DNA of 64,000 nucleotides from Spirosoma linguale DSM 74 (GTDB lineage: Bacteria > Bacteroidota > Bacteroidia > Cytophagales > Spirosomataceae), in assembly GCA_000024525.1 (NCBI GenBank), contig CP001769.1, positions 4,869,001 through 4,933,000 on the forward strand, in the 5' to 3' direction. Under the pieces are notes generated by a model, which worked only from the letters and a program-made list of their open reading frames with translations, was not told where the DNA came from and did not search any database. Both the position numbers and the translations under genes were made by a program. Below are positions 35,739-43,424 of the stretch, piece after piece (within the stretch, counting starts at the first letter, position 1; the number at the start of each line of letters is the position of its first letter).

Positions 35739-36760
35739 CAGACCACTGCGGTTGCCGATGCTTCCGGTATCCCCACGGTATGCAACAACTGACCGGCACG
35801 CAGGTCGAGGGTATGGTTTTGCTGAAAATGAGTATACTGCCGATCAGCCAGTTCATGTCGTTCGCTGGCATGGGCCAGATAATACCGGATCTTCTCAATG
35901 GCTTCATCCACCGACCGGTACGTCACCATATCGGCCGGTACACCCGTGTATTCCTCAATGGTGGGTTTATAATCGGAAAGCTGAAAGGCCCCAATTCCGT
36001 TGATCTCGAAATACTTCTGGTTAACCGATGTTATCTCCGCATAGTGAAAATTGTTGAAAACAATTTTAGCTCCGTACAACAACCGATTTTTGTTAAGGCC
36101 AACAAGGTATTGCTTCCGAAAAACCGACCGAATAACCGGGCGCATATAAGGCCCCTCGGTTCCGTAGACCGCCACTTTGATACCCGCCCGCATGAGGTGT
36201 TCGATCATACGAGCCCGATAAGCGTATAAATTCCCGAACACCAGGACATCGATCTCGGTAAGCCATTCGGCAATGGTTTTCTCGATGGCTGGCCTGCGGT
36301 GAATGCGTGGATTGAACCCTTCGGGCAGGTAGTGCGCGCTGGCACCGATCTTGTTTGTCAGAAAATCAACGATAAAGGGTTCTTTGGAGAAATAATGATC
36401 GAAATCGGCGGCAATGATCTGCTGCTTTTCGAGGTTCGACAGTGCATCCGGATTGATTTGAACCACGGGGGCAGCGGGCCAGTGGTCTTTAATCTGGCTT
36501 ACGATCATCGGATGCAGGTTTCGATATACAACAAGCACCAGATCGGGTCGAAGCAGCGCCACCTTGTTGGCCAGCCGAACACTCACCAACCGATCGTAGG
36601 ACTCGATGAAACGCGACACCCAGTAGTTTAGCCGAACCGATACTGGCAGCACATCCACTATGTCAATGATGGATGCATCATGCCCCAGCATCCTGAACGA
36701 ATCGCACAGATTGTACTCGAATGAGTCGAACGTCCGGCTTCCAACAATGACAATCTTCAT
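35738..36760 (-). CDS. CgeB-like glycosyltransferase (GT-B)
   Basis: 340 aa. N-terminal MKIVIVGSRTFDSFEYNLCD; mid part DVLVFGNLYAYRARMIEHLM; C-terminal KIVFNNFHYAEITSVNQKYFEI and GAFQLSDYKPTIEEY. This pattern fits the CgeB/Glyco_trans_1_2 group of glycosyltransferases. The protein is cytosolic. It is 16 bp downstream of the dehydrogenase gene and is coupled to the Wzy-like gene. Substrate unknown. Confidence 0.75.
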   Translation of the reverse strand: MKIVIVGSRTFDSFEYNLCDSFRMLGHDASIIDIVDVLPVSVRLNYWVSRFIESYDRLVSVRLANKVALLRPDLVLVVYRNLHPMIVSQIKDHWPAAPVVQINPDALSNLEKQQIIAADFDHYFSKEPFIVDFLTNKIGASAHYLPEGFNPRIHRRPAIEKTIAEWLTEIDVLVFGNLYAYRARMIEHLMRAGIKVAVYGTEGPYMRPVIRSVFRKQYLVGLNKNRLLYGAKIVFNNFHYAEITSVNQKYFEINGIGAFQLSDYKPTIEEYTGVPADMVTYRSVDEAIEKIRYYLAHASERHELADRQYTHFQQNHTLDLRAGQLLHTVGIPEASATAVV

Positions 36761-36776
36761 GCTTCTTCTGGTTAGT

Positions 36777-38111
36777 TTATAATCGCCAGTAGGTTAGATC
36801 ATCTTCCCGGCCTATGGTATACAATCCCTTCAAATCCAGTAAAATCGGCCGCTCCGTCATCAGCGACTTAAAATAGACCACATCCAGTGTGCGATACTGG
36901 TCGTGGGCAACGGCAACAATGACGGCGTCGTACCGGCCGACCGGTGCATCCAGCAGGGTCATTTTGTAGTCGAGCGCTACTTCGTTCGGCGACGCGCACG
37001 GATCAACGATATGAACGTTGATGGCGTATTTCATCAGCTCCCGCACCAGGTCGACTACTTTCGAGTTGCGGATGTCGGCAATGTTTTCCTTGAATGTGAG
37101 GCCCATGACCAGTACTTTAGTCTGCGCCGGATTCTTCTCGCGCTGGAGCAACAGCTGAACCAGCTTGGTGGCCACAAAAGCGGGCATACTGTCGTTGACG
37201 CGCCGACCCGAGTTGATTACCTGCGGTTCATAACCCAGCTGCCGCGATTTGTAAAGAAGGTAATAGGGGTCAATGCCAATACAATGCCCGCCGACCAGCC
37301 CCGGCGTAAACGGCAAAAAATTCCATTTCGTCGACGCAGCTTTCAGTACCTCCTGCGTGTCGATACTCATTTTGTCAAAAATGACCGCCAATTCATTCAT
37401 CAGCGATATGTTGAGATCCCGCTGAACATTTTCGATGACCTTGGCTGCTTCGGCAACCTTAATGGAGGTCGCAGCGTATATACCGGCCCGGATGATACTG
37501 CCGTATACATCAGCAATTGTCTGCACTGCTTCGGCATCGTTACCCGACACTACTTTTAGTATATCGGTCAGCGTTCGAACCTTATCGCCGGGGTTGATCC
37601 GTTCCGGCGAGTAGCCCAGCTTAAAGTCATCACCCAGCTTCAGGCCGGAATACTGTTCCAGCAGCGGCAGGCAATCGTCTTCGGTACAGCCGGGGTAAAC
37701 GGTAGACTCATAGACGACGTAGTCGCCGGGTTTCAGGACACGACCAATGATTTCGGACGCCCGTTGCAGGGGTTTCAGATCGGGGACTTTGTACTCATCG
37801 ACCGGTGTAGGCACCGCCACAACAAAAAAATGGGCGTTTCGGAGGTCATCGGGATTAGCGGTAAACCGGATATCGGCCCCGGTAAAATCGCCGGGCTTTA
37901 GCTGACGCGATGGATCTTCGTGCCGTTGCAGCATAGCCACCCGTTCGGCGTTGGTATCGAAGCCCACCACCCGAAACCGTTGGGCAAAGGCCAGCGCTAT
38001 CGGTAGGCCCACGTAGCCCAACCCGATAACGGCCAGTTGTTTTTCTTTCTGTTGAAGGTCGTTTAGCAAGCCTTGTTGGTGGTTAAATTCGTTGAGCCTA
38101 ATTTTAAACAT
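36777..38111 (-). CDS. UDP-sugar 6-dehydrogenase (WecC/WbpA/TviB group)
   Basis: 444 aa from MFKIRLNEFNH (38111); the ATG at 38186 lies deep inside the upstream gene and is rejected. NAD motif VIGLGYVGLPIALAF at ~29-43; VPTPVDEYKVPDL near 100; catalytic region PGLVGGHCIGIDPYYL near 262-277 with the active cysteine. It oxidises the C6 hydroxyl of a UDP-HexNAc (UDP-GlcNAc or UDP-ManNAc) to the uronic acid. With WecB in the same operon UDP-ManNAcA is plausible, but the GlcNAcA-forming type cannot be excluded. It overlaps the Wzz-like gene by 8 bp. Confidence 0.9.
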   Translation of the reverse strand: MFKIRLNEFNHQQGLLNDLQQKEKQLAVIGLGYVGLPIALAFAQRFRVVGFDTNAERVAMLQRHEDPSRQLKPGDFTGADIRFTANPDDLRNAHFFVVAVPTPVDEYKVPDLKPLQRASEIIGRVLKPGDYVVYESTVYPGCTEDDCLPLLEQYSGLKLGDDFKLGYSPERINPGDKVRTLTDILKVVSGNDAEAVQTIADVYGSIIRAGIYAATSIKVAEAAKVIENVQRDLNISLMNELAVIFDKMSIDTQEVLKAASTKWNFLPFTPGLVGGHCIGIDPYYLLYKSRQLGYEPQVINSGRRVNDSMPAFVATKLVQLLLQREKNPAQTKVLVMGLTFKENIADIRNSKVVDLVRELMKYAINVHIVDPCASPNEVALDYKMTLLDAPVGRYDAVIVAVAHDQYRTLDVVYFKSLMTERPILLDLKGLYTIGREDDLTYWRL

Positions 38112-39177
38112 TGTTTTCTCCGGGCCACAATCGAGCCCGTATTGAGGTAAAGATGGCCGGATTTTGGGCCAGTACATACAGGCCACCCAGCGCCAGCCCT
38201 AGCCCGGCAAACAGCAACACAACCAATGTTCGTTTGGGTGCTACCCGCCGGAATGGCACTTTAGGTGGTTCGAGGATCTTAAAGATGGGCGTACGGGCCT
38301 GTACCTTTAACTTCGATTGCTCAAACTGTCCAGCCAGTTCTGTATAAACTGTTTGCGCAATCGTCAGTTCGGCCTCCATCCGCTGCCGGTCCATGGTTGT
38401 AGAAAGCAGAACTATATTCCTGTGCTGTTCATTGTATCGAAACAAGGTCAATTGCGCCAAATGGTATCGCCTACGGGCTTCGTCCAGTTGCTGCCGGTAG
38501 AAGCCTAAATCCTGCCGTGCTTTTTCGGTCCGGTAGTGCCGCACGTACCGGGTCAGGTAGTTCATGGCCAGTTGCGCCACGGTGGCCGCCACACCGGCAT
38601 CGGGCATGGTAGCCGTGATGGTAATAATGCCCGAACGGGTATCAAATTTAGCACTTACCCGTTCGCTGATTTCGTCGGTAAGCTGGTGCTGACGAACGCT
38701 GAGTTGCAGCGTTCCGGCAGCCAGACGTAACGGTTTGGTATCTTCGTGGCCGCGCGTGAGCAACCGGCTCCCCCACCACGGGCTTGCCTGTCTCTCCAGA
38801 AATTCGCCTATGGTTTGCACACGTCCATCCGATACGGTGACTGGCTGTTGAATCAGGTACAGAACAAAAGGCGTGCTCTGCAATAAACTCGGGTACAGAT
38901 CGGGCCGGACGGCCTCCACCCCCTCATCCAGTAAATCGACACCCGCAAACCCCGCCACCGACGCCAGCCGCTTCAGTACATCGCCCGAACTGCTGCTCAT
39001 TTCGGGCATCAGCCGGGCCTCCGACCGAAATTCGGGTTGCATAAGCAGGGATACGACAACGCCCAATAGCACAAAAACAACCAGAAAGAACAGTACCTTA
39101 CGCCGTTCCTGCCAGAGCATACGCAAGGCCAGACCGGTGGAAAAAGGCAGCACAACTGGAGTCGGTTCGGGTAGCAC
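38104..39177 (-). CDS. Wzz-like chain-length determinant / polysaccharide co-polymerase
   Basis: 357 aa, GTG start. Membrane helix near residues 28-48 and a second near 325-345 flank a ~270-aa periplasmic region with long helices (RQQLDEARRRYHLAQLTLF). A proline-rich stretch (ILEPPKVPFRRVAPKR) precedes the last helix, as in Wzz. No kinase domain, so it is the O-antigen-type regulator rather than Wzc. It is the first gene of the leftward operon, starting about 29 bp after a likely transcription start. Confidence 0.85.
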   Translation of the reverse strand: MLPEPTPVVLPFSTGLALRMLWQERRKVLFFLVVFVLLGVVVSLLMQPEFRSEARLMPEMSSSSGDVLKRLASVAGFAGVDLLDEGVEAVRPDLYPSLLQSTPFVLYLIQQPVTVSDGRVQTIGEFLERQASPWWGSRLLTRGHEDTKPLRLAAGTLQLSVRQHQLTDEISERVSAKFDTRSGIITITATMPDAGVAATVAQLAMNYLTRYVRHYRTEKARQDLGFYRQQLDEARRRYHLAQLTLFRYNEQHRNIVLLSTTMDRQRMEAELTIAQTVYTELAGQFEQSKLKVQARTPIFKILEPPKVPFRRVAPKRTLVVLLFAGLGLALGGLYVLAQNPAIFTSIRARLWPGENNV

Positions 39178-39211
39178 GATGCGGTAAAGCGATTGAACGT
39201 ATATGGGTTAT

Positions 39212-39219
39212 CAAACGTA
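39212..39219 (-). promoter_or_regulatory. Likely promoter of the leftward polysaccharide operon
   Basis: TACGTTTG on the minus strand is an exact TAnnTTTG match. It is 35 bp upstream of the GTG of the Wzz-like gene and between it and the tgt terminator. No clear -33 TTG was found at the usual spacing. Confidence 0.5.
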
Positions 39220-39255
39220 AAAATCAGAATTAGGTATGAGACGGAAATCCAAAGA

Positions 39256-39289
39256 AAAAGTCTCCAAAATCAAACATCTGGAGACTTTT
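39256..39289 (-). terminator. Intrinsic terminator after tgt
   Basis: AAAAGTCTCC and GGAGACTTTT with a 14-nt loop and A/T-rich flanks; on the minus strand a T-run follows. It separates tgt from the polysaccharide operon, though the operon promoter lies immediately after. Confidence 0.75.
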
Positions 39290-39326
39290 AAAAAATTTAC
39301 ACAGCTTATAAAAGAGGCAGCACGCG

Positions 39327-40457
39327 TTACAGCCGCTGCATGAGTCGCACCACCATTTCGTTCTTCCAGGACACAAAGTCACCGGTAGCTATGTGCATAC
39401 GTGCCTGCCGAACGAGCCACAAATAGAATGTCAGGTTGTGTAAACTAGCGATCTGACCACCCAGCAACTCTTCGGATTTGATTAGATGGCGGAGATACGC
39501 TTTTGAATAAAAGGTACTGGCATAACCGCCCAAACCGGCATCGATGGGGCTAAAGTCGCGGCTCCATTTTTCGTTTTTGATATTGATAATACCTTCTGTC
39601 GTAAACAACAGTCCATGCCGGGCATTGCGCGTGGGCATCACACAATCGAACATGTCCACGCCCAGGGCAATGGCTTCCAGAATATTGGCCGGTGTACCCA
39701 CGCCCATCAGGTAGCGCGGTTTATCGGCGGGCAGGATAGCGTTTACCAGGTCGATCATGGCATACATCTCTTCGGCGGGCTCGCCCACGGCCAGACCACC
39801 AATCGCATTACCTTCGCGCTCTTTACTGGCAATTACCTCGGCCGACTGACGGCGCAGATCGGCATAGGTACTCCCCTGTACAATCGGGAACAACGTTTGT
39901 CGGTATCCGTAATGGCCTTCGGTAGCATCGAACCGGTCAATGCACCGCCCGAGCCAGCGGTGGGTCATTTCCATCGACTGCCGGGCGTACCCGTAATCGC
40001 AGGGGTAAGGCGTGCACTCATCAAAGGCCATGATAATATCGGCACCAATGATTCGCTGTATATCCATCACCCCCTCGGGCGTAAACGTATGTTTGGAACC
40101 GTCAATGTGCGATTTGAAGGTAACGCCCTCTTCCTTGATCTTCCGGGTTTGCGAGAGCGAGTACACCTGATACCCGCCCGAATCGGTCAGGATTGGCCGA
40201 CGCCAGCCGTTGAACGCGTGTAAACCACCCGCCTGGCTCAGCACTTCCAGCCCGGGTCTTAAATAAAGATGATAGGTATTCCCCAGAATGATTTCGGCGT
40301 TGATATCCGTTTCCAGTTCGCGCTGGTGAACGGCTTTCACCGTCCCTGCCGTACCCACCGGCATAAAAATGGGTGTTTGAATAGGGCCGTGATCCGTTGT
40401 CAGCGTTCCTGTTCGCGCCTTCGACTGCGGGTCATGGGCAGAAATCGAAAATGTCAT
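39327..40457 (-). CDS. tgt: tRNA-guanine transglycosylase (queuine/preQ1 exchange)
   Basis: 376 aa from MTFSISAHDPQSKARTG (40457). The longer frame to 40553 translates hairpin H3 and starts upstream of the promoter, so it is rejected. Key motifs: MPVGTAGTVKAV near 36; catalytic Asp region LTDSGGYQVYSLS near 90-102; GGLAVGEP near 215; DCVMPTRNARHG near 265. It exchanges G34 of GUN-anticodon tRNAs for preQ1. The usual zinc cysteines are absent: PIDAGLGGYASTFYSKAYL stands where CxCxxC is expected, although the ligand His (SLHNLTFY) remains. This is familiar from other Bacteroidota Tgt. Confidence 0.95.
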   Translation of the reverse strand: MTFSISAHDPQSKARTGTLTTDHGPIQTPIFMPVGTAGTVKAVHQRELETDINAEIILGNTYHLYLRPGLEVLSQAGGLHAFNGWRRPILTDSGGYQVYSLSQTRKIKEEGVTFKSHIDGSKHTFTPEGVMDIQRIIGADIIMAFDECTPYPCDYGYARQSMEMTHRWLGRCIDRFDATEGHYGYRQTLFPIVQGSTYADLRRQSAEVIASKEREGNAIGGLAVGEPAEEMYAMIDLVNAILPADKPRYLMGVGTPANILEAIALGVDMFDCVMPTRNARHGLLFTTEGIINIKNEKWSRDFSPIDAGLGGYASTFYSKAYLRHLIKSEELLGGQIASLHNLTFYLWLVRQARMHIATGDFVSWKNEMVVRLMQRL

Positions 40458-40461
40458 ACCA

Positions 40462-40469
40462 CAAAGATA
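40462..40469 (-). promoter_or_regulatory. -7 element of tgt (near-leaderless)
   Basis: TATCTTTG on the minus strand, with only four bases (tggt) between it and the tgt ATG. With the usual distance to the start point, the mRNA would begin at or within a few bases of the ATG. Confidence 0.55.
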
Positions 40470-40586
40470 GGAAAAAGGAGTGGTGAGGTAGTGGAGTAGT
40501 GGAGTAGGTGTAGTGGGTGAAACTACTACACCTACTCCACTCATTTCACTCACTACACTACCTCACCACTATTCCCCCTTTTATCC

Positions 40587-40594
40587 TATCTTTG
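40587..40594 (+). promoter_or_regulatory. -7 element of the GT2 gene
   Basis: TATCTTTG on the plus strand, exact TAnnTTTG, 45 bp upstream of the GTG start of the GT2 gene, at the mirror position of the tgt promoter. Confidence 0.55.
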
Positions 40595-40639
40595 CGGGTC
40601 ATTCAGAACCAACGCCTTAGCGAATAAACATCTCCGTTT

Positions 40640-41845
40640 GTGATTACTGCCCTGCTGCTATTCTGGCTATCTATAGTCGGTATTCAGCTTATCTATATCT
40701 TCTTCGTTTACACCAAAACGGCTTTTTATCGCCATCCAGACCGAAACTATGCCGTTTTATCCTACAATTCTGCCGACTATTATTCCGAATCAGACGATCA
40801 GCAGGGCGTAACGGTCATCGTCTGTGCCCGTAATGAGTTGGCCAACCTTAAGGAGCTGCTGCCCCTGCTGAACAACCAGGACTATCCTACGTTCGAGATA
40901 CTCGTCATGGACGACCGCTCGACCGATGGCACCTACGCGTATCTGGAAAACGACATCCCTGAACTAAGCCGGGTTCGTGCTATCCGTATCGATAAGGAGC
41001 ACCAGCACGTAACGCCCAAAAAGTACGCCCTCACCATTGCCATCAAAAAAGCCCGCTACCCTACTGTTCTGCTTACAGATGCAGACTGTCGCCCGGCTTC
41101 GCTGAACTGGCTTACCGAAATGACCGAGCCATTGATTTTCGGTTCCAAAGACATTACGATTGGGTTTTCGCCTTATGAATATTACCCGGGGTTGCTCAAC
41201 CTGCTGATCCGCTCAGAAACCCTGTTTACGGCTATTCAGTATTTTTCACTGGCTCTGTCGGGGCGGCCCTATATGGGCGTTGGCCGGAATATGGCCTACC
41301 GGACCGACCTGTTTTTTGCGAATAAAGGCTTTTATACGCACATGAATGTGGTTGGTGGCGACGATGATCTGTTCATCAACGAAGTCGCTACCCGCTCTAA
41401 CACGTTCGTTTGTCTGGCACCCGATACATTTGTATGGTCGAAACCCAAGACAACCTGGGCCGAATGGCGGCAGCAGAAACGACGCCACCTTAACGTGGGC
41501 AAGTACTACAAAACAGGGAATAAAGTGCGGCTGGGGCTGCTCACCGGCTCGCATGTGCTAAGTTGGGCTATGGCCCTGGTAGTGGGTTTGCTGGTAGTCG
41601 TTCATGCGCTTCACTGGTATTCGTTTTCCAGCGACGAGTGGTTACTTTTGCTGGTCAGTACAGGGGCTTTTATTCTCCGGCAACTTGCCTTCTGGGTGAT
41701 TGTCGGACGAATCAGCCACCGACTGGCCCACACCGTTCACTGGTCCTTCATACCGTTTATGGACCTGCTGATGGCCGTTTATTACGGACTGGCTGGTCTG
41801 AAAACGCTGTTTAACCGTCGCAAAAAACAAATTTACTGGCGATAG
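40640..41845 (+). CDS. Membrane-anchored GT2-family glycosyltransferase
   Basis: 401 aa, GTG start. N-terminal membrane helix (~3-22), GT2 catalytic domain with TVIVCARNELANLKELLPLL near 56-75, ILVMDDRSTDGTYAYL near 90, the DxD-like LTDADCRP near 145, and QxxRH-like WRQQKRRHLNVGKYY near 275. Three C-terminal membrane helices follow (~300-390). Processive or polyprenyl-linked sugar transfer at the inner membrane is likely; product unknown. It is alone in its orientation with rsmG downstream. Confidence 0.85.
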   Translation: MITALLLFWLSIVGIQLIYIFFVYTKTAFYRHPDRNYAVLSYNSADYYSESDDQQGVTVIVCARNELANLKELLPLLNNQDYPTFEILVMDDRSTDGTYAYLENDIPELSRVRAIRIDKEHQHVTPKKYALTIAIKKARYPTVLLTDADCRPASLNWLTEMTEPLIFGSKDITIGFSPYEYYPGLLNLLIRSETLFTAIQYFSLALSGRPYMGVGRNMAYRTDLFFANKGFYTHMNVVGGDDDLFINEVATRSNTFVCLAPDTFVWSKPKTTWAEWRQQKRRHLNVGKYYKTGNKVRLGLLTGSHVLSWAMALVVGLLVVVHALHWYSFSSDEWLLLLVSTGAFILRQLAFWVIVGRISHRLAHTVHWSFIPFMDLLMAVYYGLAGLKTLFNRRKKQIYWR

Positions 41846-41852
41846 AATTTTA

Positions 41853-41935
41853 AATGGATGACGAATAATGAATGATGGATAATGAGGAAGCAAGTCGACG
41901 TTTCATCCATTGTACATTAATCATTATACATTCTT
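41853..41935. repeat. Low-complexity hairpin H5 (AATGAATG type)
   Basis: Between the GT2 stop and rsmG. The left arm (ATGGATGACGAATAATGAAT...) and right arm (CATCCATTGTACATTAATC...) are imperfect complements made of ATGnAT/AATG words around a short loop with GTCGAC. Pairing is weaker than in H1-H4. Confidence 0.6.
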
Positions 41936-41960
41936 GATTACCTCCTTTGCCATAGCGTTT

Positions 41961-42590
41961 ATGAATATAGATCTTATTCTCAAATACTTTCCCAATCTGA
42001 CGGCTGAGCAGAAAGAGCAGTTTGCTGCTCTGGACGGCCTGTACCGTGATTGGAATGCCAAAATCAACGTTATCTCCCGGCAGGACATCGACGCGCTTTA
42101 CGAAAAACACATCCTACATTCACTGGGAATTGCTAAAATTGTGTCGTTCAAACCAGGCACCGAAATTCTCGATGTTGGTACAGGCGGTGGTTTTCCGGGC
42201 ATCCCCCTTGCTATTCTGTTCCCCATGGCCGATTTCCATCTGGTCGACAGCATTGGCAAGAAGATAAAAGTTGTTCAGGAAGTTTCCGACGCACTCGGCC
42301 TTACGAACGCAAAAGCCGAACAGATTCGGGTTGAGCAGTTGAATACGACCTACGATTTTGTGGTGAGCCGGGCCGTTACCCGTTTAAAGCCGTTTTTAGG
42401 CTGGATACGCTACAAAATCCACAAGGCGGGCAACAACGACCGACCCAACGGTGTTCTGTACCTCAAAGGGGGTGATCTGGCCGAAGAGCTAGCCGAAGTG
42501 CCGGACCGGTACCGCGTCTACGACCTCTCGGATTATTTCGACGAACCTTTTTTCGAAACCAAGAAAGTAATTTATGTACCTAAAAAGTAG
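41961..42590 (+). CDS. rsmG: 16S rRNA (guanine527-N7)-methyltransferase RsmG
   Basis: 209 aa from MNIDLILKYFPNLT (41961); the earlier ATG at 41910 is inside hairpin-adjacent sequence and not conserved-looking. AdoMet motif ILDVGTGGGFPGIPLAI at ~67-83; WNAKINVISRQD near 30; VVSRAVTRLKPFL near 135. It methylates G527 of 16S rRNA; loss gives low-level streptomycin resistance in other bacteria. Length is normal. Its TAG stop directly borders hairpin H4. Confidence 0.95.
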   Translation: MNIDLILKYFPNLTAEQKEQFAALDGLYRDWNAKINVISRQDIDALYEKHILHSLGIAKIVSFKPGTEILDVGTGGGFPGIPLAILFPMADFHLVDSIGKKIKVVQEVSDALGLTNAKAEQIRVEQLNTTYDFVVSRAVTRLKPFLGWIRYKIHKAGNNDRPNGVLYLKGGDLAEELAEVPDRYRVYDLSDYFDEPFFETKKVIYVPKK

Positions 42591-42675
42591 TTAGGAGTTG
42601 GAAGCGAGGAGTTAGAAGGGCTGACCGGCTACGGTGCGGTCAGCCTCCTAACTCCTCCCTCCTAACTCCTAACTC
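42591..42675. repeat. Low-complexity hairpin H4 (TTAGGAG type)
   Basis: Left arm 42591-42627 (TTAGGAGTTGGAAGCGAGGA..., ending CTGACCG), loop of ~9 nt, right arm 42637-42675 (CGGTCAGCCTCCTAACTCC...). The inner 7 bp are perfectly paired and the outer part is nearly so. It fills the 99-bp gap between co-directional rsmG and the PH-like gene. Confidence 0.85.
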
Positions 42676-42689
42676 CTCCTAAAAAAACC

Positions 42690-42992
42690 ATGTCAGAAAA
42701 ATTTCGCTCCAGTAGTTTCAAAGACCCGCTGAACCCCGACGAGGTCGAATTCAACGATAAGGGGGTTACGTTCCGTTCGCGCAAGCTGATTGGCGGCACC
42801 GACAACTTCGTGTTCTACTCCGACATATCGGGGGTGGAACTCGACAATGGCTTGTTCTTCTCAACCATCCGGGTCATTCCACGGGCGCGCCCGGAGATCA
42901 TTATCCGGAATTTCTCGAAGGGTGACGCCCGGCGCATCAAGGAACTGATCCTCGAAAACGTGCCAAACCACCGACCAGACGTTTTTCGCTAA
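42690..42992 (+). CDS. Small PH-like domain protein, function unknown
   Basis: 100 aa. The alternating hydrophobic pattern VEFNDKGVTFRSRKLIGG, FVFYSDISGVEL and EIIIRNFSKGDARRIKELI suggests a small bacterial pleckstrin-homology-like beta barrel ending in a helix. No signal peptide or membrane segment. Rather well-formed frame, codon use like neighbours. The family is not named with certainty. Confidence 0.65.
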   Translation: MSEKFRSSSFKDPLNPDEVEFNDKGVTFRSRKLIGGTDNFVFYSDISGVELDNGLFFSTIRVIPRARPEIIIRNFSKGDARRIKELILENVPNHRPDVFR

Positions 42993-43053
42993 AAAATATT
43001 ACCCTGATTATCATCTGATTGCCAGAAAAGTCAGATTTTTTTTAGCCGATTAC

Positions 43054-43084
43054 TTGCGTGGTATCGTCCTGAGGGCTACTTTTG
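43054..43084 (+). promoter_or_regulatory. Promoter of tRNA-Asn
   Basis: TTG at 43054-43056 and TACTTTTG at 43077-43084 with 20 bp between them: the full Bacteroidota housekeeping consensus (TTG-N19-21-TAnnTTTG). The tRNA begins 10 bp later. Confidence 0.75.
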
Positions 43085-43093
43085 CACCACGAT

Positions 43094-43167
43094 TCCCGAA
43101 TAGCTCAGTCGGTTAGAGCATCTGACTGTTAATCAGAGGGTCGCTGGTTCGAGCCCAGCTTCGGGAG
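43094..43167 (+). tRNA. tRNA-Asn (anticodon GTT)
   Basis: Acceptor stem TCCCGAA/TTCGGGA, D arm AGCTCAGTCGGTTAGAGCA, anticodon stem-loop TCTGA-ctGTTaa-TCAGA, T arm GCTGGTTCGAGCCCAGC with GTTCGAG loop. The discriminator base is G; CCA is not encoded (GCA follows). Confidence 0.97.
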
Positions 43168-43169
43168 CA

Positions 43170-43203
43170 AAAAGCCTCAAATCTTACGATTTGGGGCTTT
43201 TTT
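43170..43203 (+). terminator. Intrinsic terminator after tRNA-Asn
   Basis: AAAAGCCTCAAATC and GATTTGGGGCTTTT with a 4-nt loop (one T-G wobble), then TTT. It directly follows the tRNA and indicates a single-gene transcript. Confidence 0.85.
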
Positions 43204-43424
43204 GTTGTTTTAAGCCATGATCAACTGCTCTCCTCCAACAAGTTAATTTCGCCCGAACTTTGAACACAGTAAGACAGGCGAATCAACCTCCATACGCATC
43301 TATTCTCGTATCTTGGCTTGCCAAAGGGTAAGGACTATGCGACCTTTACAGATGAGTAGGGGAATTACAGCAACTACTTACATAAAACAAACCAATACAA
43401 CTCATAATTAGCAGATTTCACGTA

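Larger units (their letters stand above)
40462..40594. repeat. Low-complexity hairpin H3 with promoters at both ends
   Basis: A ~130-bp imperfect inverted repeat between divergent tgt and GT2 genes. Both ends carry TCCTATCTTTG facing outwards (minus strand end at 40462, plus strand end at 40594). The inner arms are GTGGTGAGGTAGTGGAGTAG-type words (left) and their complements (right), meeting near 40520-40525. The mirror symmetry includes promoter motifs as well as the low-complexity arms. Confidence 0.85.

Noticed and set aside
38112..38186. Upstream start for the UDP-sugar dehydrogenase
   Set aside because: Would overlap the Wzz-like gene by 83 bp and add residues before the normal N-terminus.
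40458..40553. N-terminal extension of tgt by 32 residues
   Set aside because: It would translate the low-complexity arm of hairpin H3 and start upstream of the likely promoter; the shorter start gives normal Tgt length.
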